This document shows, piece after piece, positions 1-9,704 of a DNA stretch of 12,876 bases. Origin of the DNA: Gammaproteobacteria bacterium UBA4475 (GTDB lineage: Bacteria > Pseudomonadota > Gammaproteobacteria > Pseudomonadales > Azotimanducaceae); NCBI GenBank assembly GCA_002389265.1, contig DGOD01000260.1, positions 1 through 12,876 of the forward strand, given 5' to 3'. Each line of letters opens with the position of its first letter. Position 1 is the stretch's first letter. The notes below the pieces were generated by a model. That model did no database searches and was not told the origin of the DNA. It saw only the letters and a program-made list of their open reading frames with translations. Made by a program: the position numbers and the translations under genes.

Positions 1-2
1 TG

Positions 3-56
3 AACGTGCCTGTTTTGAACGTGCTGACTAAACAGTTAACCGAAAACAATGAGTAG
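3..56 (+). CDS. Possible C-terminal tail of an upstream gene (partial)
   Basis: From base 3 a frame stays open to a TAG at 54-56 and would read NVPVLNVLTKQLTENNE. The stop is 5 bases before the universal stress protein start, spacing typical of an operon. A second frame is also open here (bases 2-31), so the choice is uncertain, and 17 codons are too few to identify a family. If real, the stress protein and glucan synthase would be downstream members of a longer operon, which would fit the absence of an obvious promoter directly before base 62. Confidence 0.2.
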   Translation, partial: NVPVLNVLTKQLTENNE

Positions 57-61
57 TCAGA

Positions 62-1114
62 ATGAAAATGCCGAAAGTAGCCGTGTCAAACGACAAGCCT
101 TCCGCCACTATCGCACTCACGCGTCCGACTCAGGAGCATGAGCATGAATCTCTGCCTAAAGTGGTTGTCTGCACTGAGACGGCCACATCAACAGCGATAC
201 TCGCACCCCATGCCATTGCGCTCTCAAATGCCCTGGGCTTCAAGCTCGAATTGATCCATGTCATAGAGCCTCGGGCCGCCTCACAGATCCCGTTCGACCC
301 CATTGAATGGGACCTGCGTCGCCGCGAGGCCGAAGCCTTTGTTGCTAAACTGTCCAAACAGTATGAAGCCCAGAAACGGAATATCCTGACGCGAGTTTTG
401 CAAGGTCGAACGAGTGACCAAATTTGCGCCTGTCTGGTGGATAACCTCGAGGATATAGTCGCGCTGTGTCGCTCGGATATTGAGCTGCCGGGCCATATAG
501 GCCAAACCGCAAGGCGAGTGTTGGAGAATGCGGCGAACTCAGTGTTGATGGTGCCCGCGAGTGCCGACAAGGACGTGATCGTAAACTATCAGAGAATCCT
601 AGTTCCCCTTGATGGATCTGCCAGAGCGGAGTGCGCATTACCCCTGGCCAAGAAAGTTGCTCAGGCATCGAATGCCAAAATCATTTTGGTCCACGCCATA
701 CCCGAACCGGTGTTGACGGAAATCGACCCCTTGAATAACGAAGATGTTGAATTACGAGACAGTCTTTTGCGCCGCAACGAGCGAGTAGCTAAAGATTATA
801 TAGGCCGTATCCAGGACAATATAAGTGCGGACGGTCTGGTGGCTAGCAGTGCCATTCTTGCCGGTGGTGATTCGCGTCGCCTACTTAATGAAGCCATAAT
901 CAATGAATCGGCAGACCTGTTGATTTTGTCATCTCACGGTTGCGGGGGGCATGCCGATGTCGCCGCTGGTGATGTGACGAGTTATTTGCTGGCTAATGCC
1001 AGTGTGCCGATCCTCATGATTCGGCGCCCAAGTCAAAACGGTTACGGGGTTAATCAGCATTTTTACCGAAGTGCAGATTCTAAGGGTGCGCGGCGACCGA
1101 CCGGTGCTAATTAA
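62..1114 (+). CDS. Tandem-domain universal stress protein (UspA family)
   Basis: This 350-residue protein carries two UspA-type alpha/beta domains, at about residues 33-165 and 176-322. It has no signal peptide or membrane segment, so it should be cytoplasmic. Domain 2 is the clearer one. It opens with RILVPLDGSARAECAL (178-193) and ends in LSSHG, nine residues, then GD (289-304), followed by SVPILMIRR. This closely matches the ATP-binding signature G-x2-G-x9-G-(S/T), with S for the first G and D after the last G. Domain 1 keeps the fold pattern (KVVVCTETA, then NSVLMVPAS), but its phosphate-binding loop (RSDIELPGHIGQT, 137-149) is degenerate, so it may not bind nucleotide. The ATG at 62 follows a weak GAGTAG at 51-56; the in-frame ATG at 68 is an alternative. 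The stop codon overlaps the start of the glucan synthase gene, implying coupled translation. Family membership is firm. Its role, perhaps tuning glucan synthesis under stress or energy limitation, is inference. Confidence 0.9.
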   Translation: MKMPKVAVSNDKPSATIALTRPTQEHEHESLPKVVVCTETATSTAILAPHAIALSNALGFKLELIHVIEPRAASQIPFDPIEWDLRRREAEAFVAKLSKQYEAQKRNILTRVLQGRTSDQICACLVDNLEDIVALCRSDIELPGHIGQTARRVLENAANSVLMVPASADKDVIVNYQRILVPLDGSARAECALPLAKKVAQASNAKIILVHAIPEPVLTEIDPLNNEDVELRDSLLRRNERVAKDYIGRIQDNISADGLVASSAILAGGDSRRLLNEAIINESADLLILSSHGCGGHADVAAGDVTSYLLANASVPILMIRRPSQNGYGVNQHFYRSADSKGARRPTGAN

Positions 1115-4100
1115 TGATTCCGTCAGAGGAGGAGCAGCAGACTGACAATCTGCAGGCTCTGGGGTTGTCCCTGGCAGTGGGTCATGAAGTGGTGGGTGAC
1201 AAAGCGCCTAAATTTCCCATGTATCGGCAAGTCGCAAAGATGCCTCTGTGGCTGACAGAGGCTAAACGCTATTGTCAGAACCCGGCGGTCGATGCCACTC
1301 GAGTCGCTGACTGGTTGCTTGATAACGACTATCGAGTGCTGCGCGCGATTCGCCAGGTACGAAACGATTTGCCTGAGAACTTTTATCAGCGCTTACCGAC
1401 CTTGCGAGGTGCCAGCGGTGAACTCGTCCCGCGACTCCTGAGTATTGCCCATGGTGCCTTGCGAGGTATGCCGAAGCAGGTCTCTTTAATTAATTTGAGG
1501 GTGTTTGTTAACGCCTATCAACAACATGCAACGCTGAACATCGCCGAACTTTGGGCATTGCCCTCCTTCTTGCGATTGGCCTGTCTCGAGAATCTGGTAG
1601 ACGCCTTTGAGCAGGTCAATCCGGCGCTCAAGGCGCGTTGTGAAATAAGCGAATATGCAATCAAGAACCGGGATGTTGAGCCTGTCGATCGAATCTCTCA
1701 AGCGATCAACAGTCTCGCGGCCATACAATCCATAAAGTGGCAGGACTTTGTTGATCAAACCAGCGAAGTCGAACATATTCTCTGCACGGATCCTGTGGCT
1801 GCTTATGCATCCATGACCGTGAATACCCGGAATAAGTATCGTAGCATTATCGAAAAATTGGGTCGTGGCGCTGATGTTACCGAGTCAGAGATCGCGCGCA
1901 AAGTGGTTGACTTGGCACAAGGGGCTTTTGATGGCCAGTTAACCGCAGGCAAGAGGCGTCATGTGGGCTTCTGGCTGAGCGACAGTGGTCGGCCTGAGTT
2001 GGAGTCATCCATAGGCTACCGGCCTGCCTTTGCTGACCGCGTTCGCAAACTGCTGATCAGTCATGCTCGAGGGGGGTATGCCGCAAGCTTGGTGTTGGTG
2101 TTATTGCTCGCGCTATTACCGCCGGTGTACTTCTTAGTGGAAAGTGATGCGGGTTTGGCCGCCTGGACTGGTGGTGTTTTGTTATCGCTGCTGCCGGCGA
2201 CAGTACTGAGTATTACCGTAGTCCAATGGCTGATTACCGCCTTGGTCAATCCGCGAGTACTGCCCGGTATGGACTTTAGGAAAGCCATTCCTGCTACCGC
2301 AAAGACCGCGGTTGTCGTGCCTGTCATCATCGGCCGGGCAGTGGATATTCCCCAGATGATGGAGCGACTGGAGATCAGGTATCTGTCTAATCCAGACCCT
2401 ATGTTGCACTTCGGTTTGCTTTCCGACTTGCCTGATGCCTCGCAAGAGCGAGTGCCGGAAGATGATGCTATTGAGACCGCCCTGGTTGAACAAATTAATG
2501 GCTTGAATCGAAAGTACGGAGGCAACGGGAAGGGTCGATTTTTCTTGCTCCATCGCCGCCGCCATTACAATCCAGCCGAGGAGTGCTGGATGGGTCGTGA
2601 GCGTAAGCGCGGCAAGCTGGCGCAATTCAATCAGTATGTGCTTACGGGCGATCAAGGTGAATTTTCACTTCAGGCTGGCGAAATTGAACAGCTACGGCAT
2701 TGTCGGTTCGTGATTACCCTCGATGCCGATACGATGCTGCCACCGGAAACCGCCGCCAGTCTCATTGGTATTATGATGCATCCGTTGAATCAAGCGGAGC
2801 TGGATCCTACTACAGGTAAGATCATCGGCGGCTACAGTATTGTCCAGCCGCGTTTGGAAGTATTGCCCCTGTCGGGCCCTGTGTCATTGTTTTGCCGGCT
2901 GTATGCTGGCGACACGGCGATAGATATCTATTCCAGGGCTGTCTCTGATCTTTATCAAGATCTGTTTGGTACAGGTATCTTTGTTGGTAAAGGCATCTAT
3001 GATGTCGCGGCATTTGAACGCAGCTTGGAAAATCGGGTGCCCGATGATGCGATTCTCAGTCATGATCTCTTTGAGGGCATACAGGGTCGTACCGCTCTGG
3101 CCTCGAACGTGGTGCTCTACGAAAATTTTCCGGTAAATTATCCCGAGTATGCTTTGCGTCTGCATCGCTGGATTAGAGGCGATTGGCAGCTCATTCCTTG
3201 GCTGCGTTCCAGCGTTCCGAGTGCGACCGGAGGGAGCGTGAATAATATTTTGTCGGGCATCGATCGCTGGAAAATTATTGATAATCTGCGTCGCAGTCTG
3301 CTTGCTCCGGCGTTACTGCTGTTTTTTATCGGGGGCTGGATGGTCCTCCCCGGCAGTGCCTGGGTTTGGACTTTGTTGGCAGTGGCGACACCTGGGGTTT
3401 ATCTGATTGGTGAATTAACGGGCATTTTAACGCAAGGACTAAGACATGGTCTCTATACGGACATCCTGCGTCGGGTGTCTGAGCGCAGCGGACGCTGGTT
3501 TTTATCCATTACCTTTTTAGTCAGTGACACCCAGCAGTCCCTTGACGCCATAGCCCGAACGCTTTGGCGTTTGCGGGTCAGTCGTCGCCATCTCTTGCAG
3601 TGGCGTACCGCCGCCCACGCTGAGGCGATGAGTGATCATATAGGGAGTCGCTGGTCGACCTGGCGACTCATGTGGCCGTCTTCTGCGCTTGCGGTACTGG
3701 CATCGATCGTTCTTGGTTGGTTTTTTAGTGACGCGATATTGCCAGCTGCCCCTATTCTTATTCTTTGGTTGATTGCCCCAGAGATTTCGGTCTGGGTGGG
3801 TCGGCCGCGACAACCAAGACGTGAAAAGCTTGGTGAGCATGATCAGTTATTCTTGCTCCAAGTGGCGCGCCGAACTTGGCATTTTTTCGAGACCTTTGTA
3901 GGACCTGAGGATAACTGGTTGCCGCCGGATAATTTTCAGGCCGAGCCTCGGGCGGTGGTGGGCCATCGTACATCGCCGACGAATATTGGCTTGTTGCTGA
4001 CATCGTCACAGGTAGCCTGTGACCTGGGTTTTATCGTCTGCAGTGACTTCGTGATTCGAATGCGCAACACCCTAGATTCCCTGTCACGCCTTGAGTGTTA

Positions 4101-7100
4101 TCGCGGTCACTTGTTAAATTGGTACGACACCCAATCGCTTAAGCCGCTTGAACCTCGCTATGTATCCACCGTCGATAGTGGCAATTTGGCGATGAGTCTA
4201 ATTTGCCTGAAGCAGGGTTGTGAAGATCTACTGTCCGAGCCGGTTTTTAAATCGACATTATGGGATGGCCTGGCATGTACTTTTGGACTTCTGGCGAAGG
4301 TCGCTGAGCAACTCGAAGGTGCTGATCATCGGGCTTTCAATGATCAAAAAAAGCGTATCGATGAGGCCTTTGCGACAGCCAGCTCATCGCCAATAAACTG
4401 GGATTTTCTCGTTGATGAATTGACCAATCAATTGTGGCCGGCTTATGAGCAGATCATTGCAGCATCGATCGACCGGTCACCGAATGCAGGGCAACCCTTA
4501 TTGTTAGAGTTGCATGTCTGGTTGGAACGGTTTCATCATGATCTTGGATCCTTGCGCCGTGAGCTAAACTACTTTTGTCCCTGGCTGCCATTGCTCAGAA
4601 GTCCACCTTCAGGCTGCGAAGAGCTTTGTCGTCAGTTAAGCGTAACAATGTCGCCGCTGGCCTTGCCCTATGAAGTACAGAATCACGCCCAGTTTGCACA
4701 GCGGTTAGTCAAGCAAAAATACACTGCTTTGATTGATAATCTGCCGACTAAAAATTGGCTGGCTAACCTTGAGTCGGCATTAGAGGCAGGCAGTACGCGA
4801 CAAATCGTGCTGCGAGAAGATTTAACTGAGCTGGCGCGACGGGCTGAAGAATGGATCCAAGGTATGGATTTTACACTCCTGTATGACGAGGAGGTCCGCC
4901 TGTTTCGAATAGGTTATAACGTCAGTAGCGGTCAGCCCGATCGTCACCATTACGATCTGTTGGCCACAGAAGCTCGACTTGCAAGTTATTTCGCGATCGC
5001 CAAAGGCGACGCACCTATCGAACACTGGTTCTTTTTAGGGCGACCCATTACTCGGCTAGAGGGTCGCCCGACAATTTTGTCGTGGAATGGCTCGTTGTTT
5101 GAGTATCTGATGCCGGCATTATTTGTGCCCGGGCATAGAGACACGTTACTCGGTGAGAGCGAAGCGATCGCCGTTGAGTACCAACGTCGATATGCGCGCC
5201 AGCACAAGGTGCCCTGGGGGATTTCAGAGTCTGCCTTTGGCTTGACCGATGTAGATGATGTTTATCAATATCAGGCGTTCGGCGCGCCCGGTCTGGGAAT
5301 TCGGCGCGGCCTGAGTGACGATTTAGTCGTTGCCCCTTATGCTTCTGCATTGGCGCTCAGCTGTTGGCCGCAGGCGGCGGTGGCTAATCTACAGCAACTC
5401 GATCAGCTGGGTGCGATGAGTATCTACGGCTATATCGATGCCCTTGACTATAGCCCTCAACGACGACCGCCTGGACAGCATTTTAGAGCGGTTAAGGCTT
5501 ATATGGCGCATCATCAGGGCATGGTGCTCGCGGCCATTGGTAATGCCTTGATCGACGATATTCTGGTGCGCAGAACTATGGCTGAAAAGTCTTTGCTGGC
5601 CTTGGAAATATTGCTTCAGGAGCGAATCCCATGGGATGCAACAACTGAGAAAGGTCGGGCTCATGAGGTCAGCGAAATACCCACTCAGCCGTTACGTGCC
5701 GTAGCTGAACTGTGGCCCTGGGTGCCGTCGAATGCCGCGACCATACCACAAATGCATATGTTGGGTAATGGGCGGATGAATACCTGGTTGTCAGAGGCTG
5801 GTGCTGGCGGTCTAAGCTGGCAAGGACAGGCGGTGACGCGCTGGCGGCCAGACGGAACTCGTGATGCCTATGGTTACTGGATATATGTAAAAGATATTGA
5901 AACTGCAGAGGTTTGGTCGGCAGGTCGTCTCCCAACGGGTGAAATAGGGCGTGAGTCTCGAACAATATTTCATCAGCATTTGGTTGATGATTTTCGTCGT
6001 CATCGAGGAGTTGCTGTTCGTGTCGAGACCACCGTTGCTCCCGATGATGATGTGGATATCCGTCGAATCACTGTTGTCAATGAAGGCGCGCGAGCGCGAA
6101 CTATTGAATTCACCAGTTACGCAGAGGTTGTTCTTGCGCCCGCAATCGATGATGAGAGGCATGAAGCATTCAGTAAGCTATTTGTGGGTAGCCAATTCAA
6201 CTGGGCTCAGAATGGCTTGATCTTTGAGCGGCGCGTCCAGCGGCCAGGCACCCTGGCGCCGATACTCTTGCATAAAGCCGTTTTCAGCTCTGCCGACATT
6301 CAACTAGTTGGCTATGAGTCAGATCGAGGCAAGTTCGTTGGTCGTAATGACTCCATGCGTTGTCCCCTCGGTATGCGCGGTGAGTTGTCTCAGACCACAG
6401 GCTGGACCCTTGATCCCATTATGGCATTACGGCTGAGGGTCAGCTTAAAACCCAATGAAACCAAACATTTCGCGCTATTAAGTATCGTCGCTGAGTCTGC
6501 CAAGTCGGTGAACAGTATAGCGGCCCGATATTCCTCTGCATCTCTGGACTGGGTCTATCGGGATTCGGCACGGGTGGCCGCCCGAGAAGTCGCGGGATCA
6601 CATCTGGAGCCGGGGCAGTTGCCAGCCATACAGACACTGTCGGCGTTGTTGATACATCCTCATGCTAGCCTGCGGGTGGTGCCAGCTCACGTTGGTAATC
6701 GTCGGCAAAGCCAGGCGAGTCTCTGGCATTATGGCATCTCCGGTGATCTGCCGATACTCTTGGTCAGGATCGATCGTGATGACGTTTCGGGATTGCTGGC
6801 ATTGATGATTCGTGCCCAGCGCCACTGGCGTAGTGTCGGGCTACAGGTGGATCTGGTGATTATGCGTATAGGTTTTACCGGCTATGAAGACCCGCTTCGA
6901 GAAAAAATTCTAACTTTGCTGCGTGACACCTCATCGACCGAGTCTCTGGGGCGGTCAGGAGGTATCCACCTGTTGGCAGCGGATCATATGGATTCAGAGG
7001 CTCGCCAAGGGGTAGAGGTTGCGGCGCACGTGGTACTTGACGATGACGGCGTTGCCTTGCAGATTAAGCTTGATCGAATCCTTGAGCATCGCGCCACACT

Positions 7101-9588
7101 GCCGCCGTTAGATGCGGCTATGTTGCCATGGCCACAGACGCAATCAGACACGCTAAAACCCACCGGTTTGTTGTTCGATAATGGTATCGGTGGCTTCGAG
7201 CCCGCAAGCGGTGATTATCTGATTTATCTTGAGGCTGATGCGCAGACGCCTGCACCCTGGTCTAATGTGTTGGCGAATGAGGATTTCGGTACTATTGTCA
7301 GCGGCAGTAATCTGGGTTTTACCTGGTCGATAAACAGTGGTGAAAATCGGTTGACGCCGCTGTCGAACGATCCTTTGTTGGATTTGCCAGGTGAAGTTTT
7401 ATATCTGCGCGATGAAATGACAGCCGAGGTCTGGAGCGCAACGCCCGCACCATTAGGCGCTGATGCCCCTTGCTTGATTCGTCATGCTAGTGGTCTCACA
7501 AGTTGGCAGCGGCAGAGTCATGGCTTGCAGCAGCTATTGGAAGTGTTCGTTCCCTTGAACGATCCGGTGAAACTGCTGAGGCTCAGTTTGACTAATCAGT
7601 CGGATCTATCGCGACGCCTGACGGCAACATTTTATGCAGAATGGTTGTTAGGTGCTTTGGGTAGTCGAGTAAAACCGCATGTTGTCTGTGAGTATGATCC
7701 TCGGCTCCAAGCGATCGTCGCCAGCAACGCCTGGAACTCTGATTTTAGTGAGCGAGTTGCGTTTGTCAGTGCCAGCAGTCCACCCCATAGCGTCACCGGA
7801 GATCGTTATGATTTCCTGGGTGCAGAGGGTGATCCTCAACATGTGGCTGGCTTGCGCCACACCGATTTGGGTGGCAGGTTCAACCCCGGTGGTGACGCCT
7901 GCGCAGGCTATCAGTTGCATATTGATCTGGCGGCGGGGGAGTCGGTGGAAGTGATCTTTATGTTGGGTCAGGGTGCGGATAGGGCAGAAGTGGCGCGTCT
8001 GGTTGATCATTACCGCGATCAAGCTGCTGTTAACGAGGCTTTGACGCAGGTGCGCGCCTATTGGGCGGAACAATTAGGTCAGATGCAGGTCACGACCCCT
8101 GATCCAGCTTTTGATTTAATGGTCAATCGTTGGCTGTTGTACCAAACCATGGCTTCACGTATGACAGCTCGAGCAGGATTTTATCAGGCGAGTGGTGCCT
8201 ACGGATTTCGTGATCAGTTGCAGGATACGCTGGCGTTGTTGGTTGTTGACCCCGAGCGCGTGAGAGCGCAAATACTGAGAGCCGCCGCCCATCAATTCGA
8301 GACCGGTGATGTGCAACACTGGTGGCATCCCCCGTCAGACCGGGGAGTCAGGACCCGCTGCTCGGACGACTACTTGTGGCTGGTCTATGTGACTGCGCGC
8401 TATATCACGGCAACCGGCGATCAGGCCGTTCTGGAAGTTCGTGTTCCATTTTTGTCGGCGCCGGTATTACGCCGTGATGAACATGATCGATATGCAAGGT
8501 TCGACCCTGGAATGACAGCCACGTTGTTTGAACATTGTTGTCGGGCCCTTGATCGAACGCTGTCGACGGGCGCGCACGGGCTGCCGCTGATGGGTACTGG
8601 CGACTGGAACGATGGTATGGATCGAGTCGGTGTCGAAGGTCGGGGTGAGAGTGTTTGGCTCGCATGGTTTCAGATTACGGTAATCAACGGATTTTCACCG
8701 ATTGCTGAAAGTTTCGGCTTTCCTGATCGAGCTCGTCGCTGGCAACAACATGGTAAGAGACTGAAGGCAGCGATCGACCAAGTGGCGTGGGACGGCGAGT
8801 GGTTTGTGCGGGCATTCGACGACGAGGGGGAGCCCTGGGGTTCGAGCCAGAATGAGGAATGCCAAATCGATTCCATTTCACAATCTTGGGGCGTGTTGGC
8901 GGGATTCGGTGTCGAACCAAATGTCAGAACTGCGATGAGTTCCGCCAAGGCGCATTTCCTGAATGAATCAGCGGGAACCATTCCATTACTGCATCCGCCA
9001 TTTTATAAAACCACTCGCGATCCTGGCTATATTCGTGCCTACCCACCAGGTGTTCGTGAGAATGGGGGTCAATATAATCACGCTGCCGCCTGGTTGGGCA
9101 TGGCCTTCGGCATGTTAGGTGATGGCGACACCGCATGGGAGGTATTCAATCGGATTAGCCCGATTCGCCGCTCACTGGATATCGATAGCGCCAGACACTA
9201 TGCGCGTGAGCCTTATGTGGTGGCCGGTGATATCGCTACTCAAGATCGCCTGGCTGGCAAGGGTGGCTGGTCGTGGTATACCGGCGCGGCAAGTTGGTGC
9301 TGGCAATTGGGCGTTGAAAGTATTCTGGGATTGCGACCGATAGTGGGTGGTTTTAGCGTCGCGCCCGCCTTGCCACAGGCATGGGGTGGGGCGGAGCTGA
9401 CGATCAAGAGTGGCCAGGGTGATTTGCATGTGACGATTACGGACCCGGCGAATCTTGGTCATGGTCAGGTGGAGCTGACCGTTGATGGGGCGTTGGTGGC
9501 AGGTAACTGTATATGGTTTCCGGGGAGCGACAAAGTGAGTCATGTGATTGTGCGTATATTGGCAGATATATTGGGAGAGGCGCCTTGA
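1114..9588 (+). CDS. ndvB: Cyclic beta-1,2-glucan synthase (NdvB/ChvB/Cgs type)
   Basis: This giant inner-membrane enzyme makes cyclic beta-1,2-glucan from UDP-glucose; in the family the product is exported to the periplasm for osmoadaptation and host interaction. The 2824 residues match the roughly 2800-2870 of rhizobial and Brucella homologues. Module order: an N-terminal helical region (about 1-310); membrane segments near 322-342, 349-375, 730-748, 750-772, 851-872 and 876-897; and a GT84 transferase between the second and third segments, with DAD at 537-539, SHDLFEG at 649-655 and HRWIRGDWQ at 684-692. A middle module (about 910-1530) carries SPTNIG (954-959), YDEEVRLFRIGYN (1258-1270 region) and YMAHHQG (1463-1469). 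It corresponds to the cyclisation domain that recent work places in GH189, related to GH144. The C-terminal part has two beta-sandwich regions (about 1547-1800 and 2018-2300) and a GH94 barrel, with YQASGAYGFRDQ (2357-2368), GTGDWNDG (2494-2501, the family's general-acid motif) and GGQYNHAAAW (2651-2660). In this family GH94 trims chains by phosphorolysis. All key motifs look intact, with no frameshift. The ATG has no ribosome site of its own and overlaps the preceding stop (TAATG). Confidence 0.95.
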   Translation: MIPSEEEQQTDNLQALGLSLAVGHEVVGDKAPKFPMYRQVAKMPLWLTEAKRYCQNPAVDATRVADWLLDNDYRVLRAIRQVRNDLPENFYQRLPTLRGASGELVPRLLSIAHGALRGMPKQVSLINLRVFVNAYQQHATLNIAELWALPSFLRLACLENLVDAFEQVNPALKARCEISEYAIKNRDVEPVDRISQAINSLAAIQSIKWQDFVDQTSEVEHILCTDPVAAYASMTVNTRNKYRSIIEKLGRGADVTESEIARKVVDLAQGAFDGQLTAGKRRHVGFWLSDSGRPELESSIGYRPAFADRVRKLLISHARGGYAASLVLVLLLALLPPVYFLVESDAGLAAWTGGVLLSLLPATVLSITVVQWLITALVNPRVLPGMDFRKAIPATAKTAVVVPVIIGRAVDIPQMMERLEIRYLSNPDPMLHFGLLSDLPDASQERVPEDDAIETALVEQINGLNRKYGGNGKGRFFLLHRRRHYNPAEECWMGRERKRGKLAQFNQYVLTGDQGEFSLQAGEIEQLRHCRFVITLDADTMLPPETAASLIGIMMHPLNQAELDPTTGKIIGGYSIVQPRLEVLPLSGPVSLFCRLYAGDTAIDIYSRAVSDLYQDLFGTGIFVGKGIYDVAAFERSLENRVPDDAILSHDLFEGIQGRTALASNVVLYENFPVNYPEYALRLHRWIRGDWQLIPWLRSSVPSATGGSVNNILSGIDRWKIIDNLRRSLLAPALLLFFIGGWMVLPGSAWVWTLLAVATPGVYLIGELTGILTQGLRHGLYTDILRRVSERSGRWFLSITFLVSDTQQSLDAIARTLWRLRVSRRHLLQWRTAAHAEAMSDHIGSRWSTWRLMWPSSALAVLASIVLGWFFSDAILPAAPILILWLIAPEISVWVGRPRQPRREKLGEHDQLFLLQVARRTWHFFETFVGPEDNWLPPDNFQAEPRAVVGHRTSPTNIGLLLTSSQVACDLGFIVCSDFVIRMRNTLDSLSRLECYRGHLLNWYDTQSLKPLEPRYVSTVDSGNLAMSLICLKQGCEDLLSEPVFKSTLWDGLACTFGLLAKVAEQLEGADHRAFNDQKKRIDEAFATASSSPINWDFLVDELTNQLWPAYEQIIAASIDRSPNAGQPLLLELHVWLERFHHDLGSLRRELNYFCPWLPLLRSPPSGCEELCRQLSVTMSPLALPYEVQNHAQFAQRLVKQKYTALIDNLPTKNWLANLESALEAGSTRQIVLREDLTELARRAEEWIQGMDFTLLYDEEVRLFRIGYNVSSGQPDRHHYDLLATEARLASYFAIAKGDAPIEHWFFLGRPITRLEGRPTILSWNGSLFEYLMPALFVPGHRDTLLGESEAIAVEYQRRYARQHKVPWGISESAFGLTDVDDVYQYQAFGAPGLGIRRGLSDDLVVAPYASALALSCWPQAAVANLQQLDQLGAMSIYGYIDALDYSPQRRPPGQHFRAVKAYMAHHQGMVLAAIGNALIDDILVRRTMAEKSLLALEILLQERIPWDATTEKGRAHEVSEIPTQPLRAVAELWPWVPSNAATIPQMHMLGNGRMNTWLSEAGAGGLSWQGQAVTRWRPDGTRDAYGYWIYVKDIETAEVWSAGRLPTGEIGRESRTIFHQHLVDDFRRHRGVAVRVETTVAPDDDVDIRRITVVNEGARARTIEFTSYAEVVLAPAIDDERHEAFSKLFVGSQFNWAQNGLIFERRVQRPGTLAPILLHKAVFSSADIQLVGYESDRGKFVGRNDSMRCPLGMRGELSQTTGWTLDPIMALRLRVSLKPNETKHFALLSIVAESAKSVNSIAARYSSASLDWVYRDSARVAAREVAGSHLEPGQLPAIQTLSALLIHPHASLRVVPAHVGNRRQSQASLWHYGISGDLPILLVRIDRDDVSGLLALMIRAQRHWRSVGLQVDLVIMRIGFTGYEDPLREKILTLLRDTSSTESLGRSGGIHLLAADHMDSEARQGVEVAAHVVLDDDGVALQIKLDRILEHRATLPPLDAAMLPWPQTQSDTLKPTGLLFDNGIGGFEPASGDYLIYLEADAQTPAPWSNVLANEDFGTIVSGSNLGFTWSINSGENRLTPLSNDPLLDLPGEVLYLRDEMTAEVWSATPAPLGADAPCLIRHASGLTSWQRQSHGLQQLLEVFVPLNDPVKLLRLSLTNQSDLSRRLTATFYAEWLLGALGSRVKPHVVCEYDPRLQAIVASNAWNSDFSERVAFVSASSPPHSVTGDRYDFLGAEGDPQHVAGLRHTDLGGRFNPGGDACAGYQLHIDLAAGESVEVIFMLGQGADRAEVARLVDHYRDQAAVNEALTQVRAYWAEQLGQMQVTTPDPAFDLMVNRWLLYQTMASRMTARAGFYQASGAYGFRDQLQDTLALLVVDPERVRAQILRAAAHQFETGDVQHWWHPPSDRGVRTRCSDDYLWLVYVTARYITATGDQAVLEVRVPFLSAPVLRRDEHDRYARFDPGMTATLFEHCCRALDRTLSTGAHGLPLMGTGDWNDGMDRVGVEGRGESVWLAWFQITVINGFSPIAESFGFPDRARRWQQHGKRLKAAIDQVAWDGEWFVRAFDDEGEPWGSSQNEECQIDSISQSWGVLAGFGVEPNVRTAMSSAKAHFLNESAGTIPLLHPPFYKTTRDPGYIRAYPPGVRENGGQYNHAAAWLGMAFGMLGDGDTAWEVFNRISPIRRSLDIDSARHYAREPYVVAGDIATQDRLAGKGGWSWYTGAASWCWQLGVESILGLRPIVGGFSVAPALPQAWGGAELTIKSGQGDLHVTITDPANLGHGQVELTVDGALVAGNCIWFPGSDKVSHVIVRILADILGEAP

Positions 9589-9617
9589 AAGAAGAGTCTT
9601 AATAGCGATATTCGTCC

Positions 9618-9647
9618 TTGGCTAATCTGATAGCGTACTGATACTAT
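9618..9647 (+). promoter_or_regulatory. Candidate sigma-70 promoter for the histidine kinase
   Basis: TTGGCT (9618-9623) and TACTAT (9642-9647) are separated by 18 bases, and TGA directly before the -10 gives an extended -10 (TGn). The -35 matches consensus in three of six positions and the -10 in four of six. It lies in the 157-base A+T-rich gap after the glucan synthase and would give a leader of about 90 bases. No clear terminator for the glucan operon precedes it, so read-through is also possible. Confidence 0.35.
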
Positions 9648-9704
9648 AAAAAAATTGATGCCTAATACAGTTGAAAAATAACAGCCCGTATTGAAAAAAA
9701 TGAT

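Noticed and set aside
1125..1134. Strong ribosome-site-like AGAGGAGGAG just after the glucan synthase start
   Set aside because: No suitable in-frame start follows at the right distance; it encodes the Glu run near the N-terminus.
4993..5171. Two GCGATCGC octamers (4993-5000, 5164-5171), the cyanobacterial HIP1 motif
   Set aside because: Only two copies in a GATC-rich coding region and no other cyanobacterial trait; chance and codon use explain them.
5951..6220. 89-codon + strand frame inside the glucan synthase gene
   Set aside because: It lies wholly within the well-supported synthase in another frame and shows no domain pattern.
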